In this document: positions 4,734 to 9,142 of the stretch, piece by piece
How positions within the stretch are numbered: the first letter of the stretch is position 1
Layout of the letters: each line of letters begins with the position of its first letter
Origin: an uncultured Collinsella sp.
GTDB lineage: Bacteria; Actinomycetota; Coriobacteriia; Coriobacteriales; Coriobacteriaceae
Reading direction: 5' to 3'
DNA length: 9,142 bases
NCBI GenBank assembly: GCA_900751695.1
Contig: CAADSS010000014.1
Location: 1-9,142, forward strand
Notes under the pieces: model-generated
Told to the model about the DNA's origin: nothing
Seen by the model: the letters and a program-made list of their open reading frames with translations, nothing else
Databases searched by the model: none
Made by a program: the position numbers and the translations under genes

Positions 4734-7538
4734 CTAGTTCAGCGCCTCCGCGCAGCGCTTGCAGATATGCGCATGGCCGTTGTACTCGCCGACGGAGGTG
4801 CGGTAGTTCCAGCAACGGTCGCAGCACTCGCCCTCGGCAGCCCCAATGGCAACGGAAAGCTCCTCACCTTGGGTCAGCTCAACATCGGAGACGATGTAGA
4901 ACTCGGCCAGGTCGACGGCCTTGTCGCCGGTCAGCAGCGCATACATCTCGGCGGGAACGACCGCCTTGACGCGGACCTGCTGGCTCTTGGTGAAGGTGCC
5001 GGCGGAGCGGGTATCCTCAAGGGCCTTGGTCACGGCGCTACGAAGCTCGAGGGAAGCCTCGAGCACGCCCTCGAACTCATTGGCCTCGTCGACCGTGATG
5101 GGCGACTTGTACCAATCGAGCAGCGCTGCGTACTTCTGGTGATCGACGCAGCCAGCGGGCGCATAGGCCATGGCCTCGTCGACCGTGTAGGAAAGGATCG
5201 GCTGCAGGTCGCGCATGAGCATCGAGAAGAGCTCGGCCAGCACGGTCTGGGCGCTGCGACGCTCGAGCGAGCCGGGCTTCTCGCAGTACAGACGGTCCTT
5301 CAGGGCGTCGAGGTACACGTTGGAGAGCTCGGTGACCACGAAGTCATAGAGCGCACGGTAGGCGCGCGGGAACTCGTAGCTGGCGTAAGCATCGTCGACC
5401 TCGGCCTGGACCTGGGTCAGGCGGGCAACCATGAGCTTGTCGAGCGGCAGCAGGTCGGCAAAGGCGACGCCGTCGGTCTCGGGCTCAAACTGACCCTCGA
5501 GCTCGGAGAGCAGGAAGCGCAGCGTGTTGCGGAAACGACGGTAGGCATCGGACGTACGAGCAAGGATCTCGTGGTCGATGGACACGTCGGAGCTGGTATC
5601 GACGGAGGCAACCCACAAGCGGATGATGTCGGCGCCCATCTCGTCGCAGACCTTGTTGGGGTCGATGACGTTGCCGAGCGACTTGGACATCTTGCGGCCC
5701 TGGCCATCAAGGGTGAAGCCCTGCGAGACGACCGCCTTGTACGGAGCGTGGCCGTTGGCTCCCACCGAGGTGAGCAGCGAGCTCTGGAACCAGCCACGGT
5801 GCTGGTCGGAACCCTCGAGGTACACATCCGCCGGATACTCCAGCTCGGGACGGTACTCGCAGACGGCCTTCCAAGAGACGCCGGAATCCCACCACACGTC
5901 GAGGATGTCCTTATCGGCCTTGAGGTGATGGCCGCCGCACTTGGGGCAGACGCAGGCCTCGCCCAGGTAGCTCTCGGGAGCGTCGGTGAACCAGACATCG
6001 GAGCCCTTCTCGTGGAAGAGCTTGATGACGGCGTCGAGCGTGGCGTCGTTCATGACCTTCTCGCCGCAGTCGGCGCAGGTGTAGCTCGGGATGGGCACGC
6101 CCCAGTTTCGCTGACGGCTGATGCACCAGTCGGGACGCTGCTCGACCATGGCGCCGATGCGGTTGGCGGCGTGAGCCGGATACCACTTGACGTTCTCGCG
6201 GACCTCCTTGCCAGCCTGCTCGCGCAAACCGGTCTTGTCCATCGAGACAAACCACTGGTCGGTAGCACGGAAGAGCACCGGGTGCTTGCAGCGCCAGCAG
6301 TGCGGATAGCTGTGCGTGATCTTCTTCTCGAGGACCAGGGTGCCGCGCTCGCGCAGGAACTCGATGATGTGCGGGTTGGCCTCATCAGTATCCATACCGC
6401 TGAAGGGGCCACCGGTGCCGAACTCCTCACCGGTGTAGAACTTGCCGTCGTCATCGACCGGCATGCAGATGTCGGTGATGCCCTCCTTGAGGCAGGCGAA
6501 GTAGTCGTCGACGCCGTGGCCGGGCGAGTTGTGGACGATACCGGTACCGTCATCGACACCGACGTAATCGGCCAGCAGCGCCACGCCCTCAACGCCGTCA
6601 AAGATCGGCTGCTTGTAGTGGATGTGGTGGAAGGTCTCGGCGGGAACCACGTAGGGCTTGCCGTCGACCATAACCGGGGTGTACTCCCAGCCAAACTCCT
6701 CACAGCACTTGGGAGCCAGGTCCTCGAGCATGACCTCGGCACGACCATCGTGCTCAACGGCGACATAGGCGGCGCCGGGCTTGAGGGAAACGGCCTGGTC
6801 GGAGGGGATGGTCCACGGCGTGGTCGTCCAGATGATAAAGTCGACCGGGCCGTCGAAGTTCTCGAGGCCGGCGGGCTTGGAGGTCATCTCAAAGCGAACG
6901 AAGATGGAGGGGCTCGTCTCGTCGGAGTACTCAATCTCGGCCTCGGCCAGCGCGGTGTGGCAGTGCTTGCACCAGTGAACCGGCTTGTGGCCACGATAGA
7001 TCATGCCCTTATCGAACATGGCCTTAAAGACCTCGATGTCGGCGGCGTCATGCTGGTGATAGAGCGTCAGATACGGGTTGTCCCAATCGCCGAGCACGCC
7101 CAGGCGACGGAAGCCGGCCTTCTGCAGTTCGATGTTCTCGACAGCGAACTCGTTGCAGAGCTCACGGATCTTGGCCGTGGGGGTCTGGTTGAACTTCTCA
7201 GTGCCGAGCTTCTCCTCGACCTTATGCTCGATCGGCTGGCCATGGCAGTCCCAACCGGGGACATAGGGAACCTCATAGCCCTGCATCATCCAGTAACGGT
7301 TGATCATGTCCTTGGAGATCTTGTTCATAGCGTGGCCGATGTGGATCGGACCGTTGGCGTACGGAGGGCCGTCGTGCAGCACGAACTTCTTGTGACCCTC
7401 GTTCTTCTTTAGAACTTGCTCGTAGACCTTGTTGTCCTGCCAGTCCTTGAGTCGCTTGGGCTCGGACTTGGAAAGACCGGCACGCATGGGAAATCCGGTT
7501 TTGGGCAGATTCATCGTCTGCTTGTACTCGTTTGCCAC
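4734..7538 (-). CDS. ileS: Isoleucyl-tRNA synthetase
   Basis: A 934-residue class Ia synthetase that charges tRNA-Ile with isoleucine. Visible features are the HIGH motif (66-69, after DGPPYANGP), the CP1 editing domain with TTTPWTIPSD (238-247) and GHGVDDY (340-346), and KMSKS (616-620). It has an inner Cys pair region CADC / CPKC that many Gram-positive forms also have, and a C-terminal zinc ribbon with Cys906, Cys909, Cys926 and Cys929. This is the bacterial type with the zinc-bearing tail. The GTG at 7538 is chosen: MANEYKQTMNLPKTGFPM lines up with the N terminus of E. coli IleRS, and GAAAGGGG lies four bases upstream. A reading from 7583 would begin just behind the leader terminator and is not credible. 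Expression is probably set by the T-box leader upstream. Confidence 0.97.
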   Translation of the reverse strand: MANEYKQTMNLPKTGFPMRAGLSKSEPKRLKDWQDNKVYEQVLKKNEGHKKFVLHDGPPYANGPIHIGHAMNKISKDMINRYWMMQGYEVPYVPGWDCHGQPIEHKVEEKLGTEKFNQTPTAKIRELCNEFAVENIELQKAGFRRLGVLGDWDNPYLTLYHQHDAADIEVFKAMFDKGMIYRGHKPVHWCKHCHTALAEAEIEYSDETSPSIFVRFEMTSKPAGLENFDGPVDFIIWTTTPWTIPSDQAVSLKPGAAYVAVEHDGRAEVMLEDLAPKCCEEFGWEYTPVMVDGKPYVVPAETFHHIHYKQPIFDGVEGVALLADYVGVDDGTGIVHNSPGHGVDDYFACLKEGITDICMPVDDDGKFYTGEEFGTGGPFSGMDTDEANPHIIEFLRERGTLVLEKKITHSYPHCWRCKHPVLFRATDQWFVSMDKTGLREQAGKEVRENVKWYPAHAANRIGAMVEQRPDWCISRQRNWGVPIPSYTCADCGEKVMNDATLDAVIKLFHEKGSDVWFTDAPESYLGEACVCPKCGGHHLKADKDILDVWWDSGVSWKAVCEYRPELEYPADVYLEGSDQHRGWFQSSLLTSVGANGHAPYKAVVSQGFTLDGQGRKMSKSLGNVIDPNKVCDEMGADIIRLWVASVDTSSDVSIDHEILARTSDAYRRFRNTLRFLLSELEGQFEPETDGVAFADLLPLDKLMVARLTQVQAEVDDAYASYEFPRAYRALYDFVVTELSNVYLDALKDRLYCEKPGSLERRSAQTVLAELFSMLMRDLQPILSYTVDEAMAYAPAGCVDHQKYAALLDWYKSPITVDEANEFEGVLEASLELRSAVTKALEDTRSAGTFTKSQQVRVKAVVPAEMYALLTGDKAVDLAEFYIVSDVELTQGEELSVAIGAAEGECCDRCWNYRTSVGEYNGHAHICKRCAEALN

Positions 7539-7542
7539 GGTA

Positions 7543-7550
7543 CCCCTTTC
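7543..7550 (-). promoter_or_regulatory. ileS: Ribosome binding site fixing the GTG start of ileS
   Basis: GAAAGGGG on the minus strand, four bases before GTG 7538. The next in-frame ATG (7514) falls within the conserved N-terminal block and has no such site. Confidence 0.75.
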
Positions 7551-7581
7551 ATGTCGTGGGCGCGCACGCCCTCTGGGCACC

Positions 7582-7619
7582 AAAAAAGCGCCCGTCCCTA
7601 CAAGCTGGGACGAAGCGCC
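7582..7619 (-). terminator. T-box terminator hairpin
   Basis: On the minus strand GGCGCTTCGTCCC and GGGACGGGCGC form a GC-rich stem with a small TT/G internal mismatch and an eight-base loop, followed by TTTTTT at 7582-7587. Its 5' arm uses the same bases that complete the antiterminator, so the two exclude each other. Confidence 0.9.
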
Positions 7620-7669
7620 ACAAAACGGGCAGTCTACCCGTAAAAGCTCTTCGTTTAACCACCCAGCTT
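7602..7669 (-). promoter_or_regulatory. T-box antiterminator with UGGUUAA bulge
   Basis: Helix A1 pairs AAGCTGGG (7662-7669) with CCCAGCTT (7602-7609), eight perfect pairs. The seven-base bulge TGGTTAA is at 7655-7661. Helix A2 pairs ACGAAG (7649-7654) with CTTCGT (7610-7615), six perfect pairs. The topology is that of the family, and UGGU fits the ACCA end of tRNA-Ile with discriminator A. The last three bulge bases are UAA where nearly all members have ACC. The 33-base connecting loop contains its own five-bp hairpin (7625-7641). Confidence 0.88.
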
Positions 7670-7894
7670 AGATGCCCTCGCCCGCGTATTCGCGCGCTCG
7701 CATCCGTTACTCGGCTGGCCTGTATCGACGACCATCTCGGCGATATCTACTAAGACGTGCCTGTGCGGCATATCCGTTGGGACCGCAGCTCCGGGGTGAT
7801 TTTCATCGGTCGCATGCGCGGGTTCTCAGCGATCCCCGCTCTCTGTAGCATGCGGACGGCCGACTACTCGTCCCCATCAACGCTTATGCGGAGT

Positions 7895-7903
7895 ATGCTA
7901 GCA
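7895..7903 (-). promoter_or_regulatory. Possible extended -10 promoter of the ileS leader
   Basis: TGCTAGCAT on the minus strand matches an extended -10 element (TGn then TAGCAT). A start about seven bases downstream would fall near 7888, some ten bases before Stem I, as expected for a T-box transcript. I see no good -35 box, consistent with an extended -10 promoter. Confidence 0.4.
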
Positions 7904-8024
7904 CGTTCAGCGCCGGCGAAAAACCCTCAACACTGGTTTTATACGTTCGAAATTTCTCGCGGCTGTGGACCTTCTCTTGGAGCAAAATACCTGAAAGCAC
8001 TTTATCGAACGAAAGAAGGTTGCT
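7904..8024. other. Divergent intergenic region between ileS leader and dehydrogenase
   Basis: About 120 bases that must hold the promoter of the dehydrogenase gene. TTTATAC (7938-7944) is a possible plus-strand -10 box, without a convincing -35 partner. A seven-base inverted pair, cgttcga (7944-7950) and tcgaacg (8005-8011), could be part of an operator, but seven bases at this distance can occur by chance. No ORF here is supported. Confidence 0.3.
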
Positions 8025-9107
8025 ATGCGCACGATTGGAATGAGCGACTACACCGTTGGCGAGGATTGCTTTGACGAGCTGCCCACCGCACTGGCGGAGT
8101 ACGGAGCGACCAAGGTCGCGATCATCGGTGGCAAGCGAGCACTGGCCGCAGCACTTCCCGGTATCGAAGCTGCGCTAGCGGGTACCGACGTCGAGATTCT
8201 GGAGACGTGCGTCTACGGCACCAACAGTACGCGCGCCAATATCGCCAAGGTCGTAAACTCCCCCGCCTGCCAGGAAGCCGACGTGCTCATTGCTTGCGGC
8301 GGCGGCAAGGCGCTCGACACCGTGAAGACCGCAGCCATCGAGCTCAAGAAGATCGTCTTTACGGTGCCGACGATTTGCTCCAACTGCTCCGCTGCGACCG
8401 CCATTGCCGTCGTGTACAACGACGATGGCTCGCTCGAGGGCTATTCGTACCCCAACCGACCGGCGCACATCTTCATCAACCCCAAGATCATCGCCAAGGC
8501 ACCGGCAGAGTACTTCTGGGCCGGCGTGGGCGATGCCCTGTCTAAGCAGCCCGAGGTCGAGTACGCCACGAGCGCCGGTAATTTGGAGCACACCGCCGGT
8601 CTTGGCCTGGCACTCGCCCACACCTGCTCCGAGCCGCTGTTTACCTACGGCGTCCAGGGTCTTGAGGACGTGCGCCAGGACCTGTCGAGCGAGGCCGTCA
8701 AGCAGATCGCGCTCGATATCGTGGTCAACACGGGCTATGTCTCGAACCTGACCAACCAGAACGATTACTACTACAACTCGAGCGTGGCGCACGCGTTCTA
8801 CAATGCCACCTGCAGCATTCCGCGTGAGGGCACCTACCTGCACGGCGAGGTCGTGAGCCTGGGCGTGCTCGTGTTGTTCGCCTACACGGGCGACACCGAG
8901 AACCTTAAGCACTACGCTGCCTTTAACAAGCAGATGGGGCTGCCCGTGACGCTTGAGCAGGTCGGCCTTACCGAGGCCGACATCCCGGCGCTGTGTGAGT
9001 ATGCCCACGCCACCAACGAGTGGAAGCAGGGTAACCCGGAGCCCTTCACCGACGAGAAGTTCGCCGCCGCCATCAAGGCCGCCAACGCCTACGGACACAC
9101 GCTCTAG
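8025..9107 (+). CDS. Iron-containing alcohol dehydrogenase, GldA/HcxA-like
   Basis: A 360-residue NAD(P)-dependent dehydrogenase of the iron-containing alcohol dehydrogenase superfamily, closest in length and layout to glycerol dehydrogenase (GldA) and E. coli HcxA (YbdH). The N-terminal dinucleotide domain has VAIIGG (31-36) and CGGGKALDT (91-99). The metal ligands appear as Asp170 (GVGDALSK), His256 (SVAHAFYN) and His273 (LHGEVVSLG), the same spacing as in bacterial glycerol dehydrogenases. At PTICSNCSAATA (115-126) the Asp that contacts glycerol in GldA (STDAPTS) is replaced by Cys121, so glycerol may not be the substrate. AGAAGG lies five bases before the ATG. The gene stands alone on the plus strand, divergent from ileS, and is followed ten bases later by the family A repeat, which may terminate it. 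Confidence 0.9.
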   Translation: MRTIGMSDYTVGEDCFDELPTALAEYGATKVAIIGGKRALAAALPGIEAALAGTDVEILETCVYGTNSTRANIAKVVNSPACQEADVLIACGGGKALDTVKTAAIELKKIVFTVPTICSNCSAATAIAVVYNDDGSLEGYSYPNRPAHIFINPKIIAKAPAEYFWAGVGDALSKQPEVEYATSAGNLEHTAGLGLALAHTCSEPLFTYGVQGLEDVRQDLSSEAVKQIALDIVVNTGYVSNLTNQNDYYYNSSVAHAFYNATCSIPREGTYLHGEVVSLGVLVLFAYTGDTENLKHYAAFNKQMGLPVTLEQVGLTEADIPALCEYAHATNEWKQGNPEPFTDEKFAAAIKAANAYGHTL

Positions 9108-9116
9108 CTCTAACCC

Positions 9117-9142
9117 AAAACCACCACAAAGGGGACAGGCAC
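9117..9142. repeat. Hairpin repeat, family A, inverted copy cut by the window end
   Basis: These 26 bases equal the reverse complement of 1494-1519: the left arm aaaaccaccacaaagg, the loop ggacaggca, and the first base of the right arm. The remaining right arm would lie beyond the window. It starts ten bases after the dehydrogenase stop and probably forms that gene's 3' hairpin. Confidence 0.85.

Larger units (their letters stand above)
7582..7880 (-). ncRNA. T-box riboswitch leader of ileS
   Basis: The leader senses uncharged tRNA-Ile and would permit transcription into ileS when isoleucyl-tRNA is scarce. Stem I (7779-7875) is closed by GGGAC against GTCCC and carries GACGAGTAGT at its base. 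Its upper helix is CGCATG/CATGCG, followed by an AGAGAG bulge and a distal hairpin GCGGG/CCCGC with loop GATCGCTGAGAA. The specifier loop reads GAAAATCACC, with AUC (Ile) at 7798-7800 followed by A. The S-turn-like AGTAGATA of the Stem II region lies near 7750, and a small Stem III (CGCG-AATA-CGCG) at 7683-7694. An antiterminator and a competing terminator complete the leader. The order matches transcriptional T-boxes. The tRNA-end bulge is unusual (see its entry). Confidence 0.92.

Noticed and set aside
4767..7412. Long open frame of 881 codons on the plus strand opposite ileS
   Set aside because: It is the antisense of a clearly conserved synthetase. The protein is rich in Val, Gly, Leu and Asp with no recognisable domain, as expected when GC-rich codons are read backwards.
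7511..7552. Short upstream frame of 13 codons starting ATGAAAGGG and overlapping the ileS start out of frame
   Set aside because: No ribosome-binding site precedes it, and its first bases are the ribosome-binding site of ileS; control of ileS is already explained by the T-box.
7558..7571. Small hairpin GGGCG/CGCCC between the T-box terminator and the ileS ribosome-binding site
   Set aside because: Five base pairs in GC-rich sequence, not followed by a U-tract and not covering the ribosome-binding site; chance occurrence is likely.
7757..8074. Open frame of 105 codons on the plus strand over the T-box leader
   Set aside because: It crosses the structured leader RNA of the opposite strand and overlaps the start of the dehydrogenase; the protein shows no domain.
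8175..9098. Open frame of 307 codons on the minus strand opposite the dehydrogenase
   Set aside because: Composition and position are those of an antisense shadow; the plus-strand gene has all metal and cofactor motifs.

Overview
The window looks like chromosome from a high-GC, gut-type actinobacterium of the class Coriobacteriia, most like Collinsella. That assignment is inference. It rests on base composition, start-codon and ribosome-binding-site style, and dispersed hairpins with GGGGAC cores of a kind I associate with that group. No rRNA, tRNA, CRISPR array, prophage or insertion sequence is visible.

Layout. Six genes lie on the minus strand and one on the plus strand. In the direction of minus-strand transcription, ileS (4734-7538) comes first, behind a roughly 300-base T-box leader (7582-7880). 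Two hairpins follow ileS: a 16-bp repeat-type hairpin two bases after its stop, then an 11-bp hairpin that resembles a terminator. Next come lspA (signal peptidase II) and an RluA/RluD-family pseudouridine synthase, overlapping by one base. After an 82-base gap comes a membrane-bound family 2 glycosyltransferase. A 42-base perfect hairpin repeat then precedes a small A24 prepilin peptidase and an HD-domain dNTP hydrolase that seems to lack its C-terminal part. A GldA/HcxA-like iron-dependent dehydrogenase (8025-9107, plus strand) is divergent from ileS. It is followed by the start of a second, inverted copy of the hairpin repeat, cut by the window end.

How the parts work together. IleRS is probably controlled by transcription attenuation that senses uncharged tRNA-Ile. 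The leader has a specifier AUC, a well-formed Stem I, a Stem III, and mutually exclusive antiterminator and terminator hairpins. LspA and the pseudouridine synthase are a common housekeeping pair (lipoprotein maturation and RNA modification). The glycosyltransferase, prepilin peptidase and dNTP hydrolase lie in the same direction but have no obvious common pathway.

The most interesting signals are the T-box leader, whose tRNA-binding bulge reads UGGUUAA rather than the usual UGGNACC, the two families of long perfect hairpins at gene ends, and the short HD protein. I see no gene cluster that would make up a new multi-gene system.
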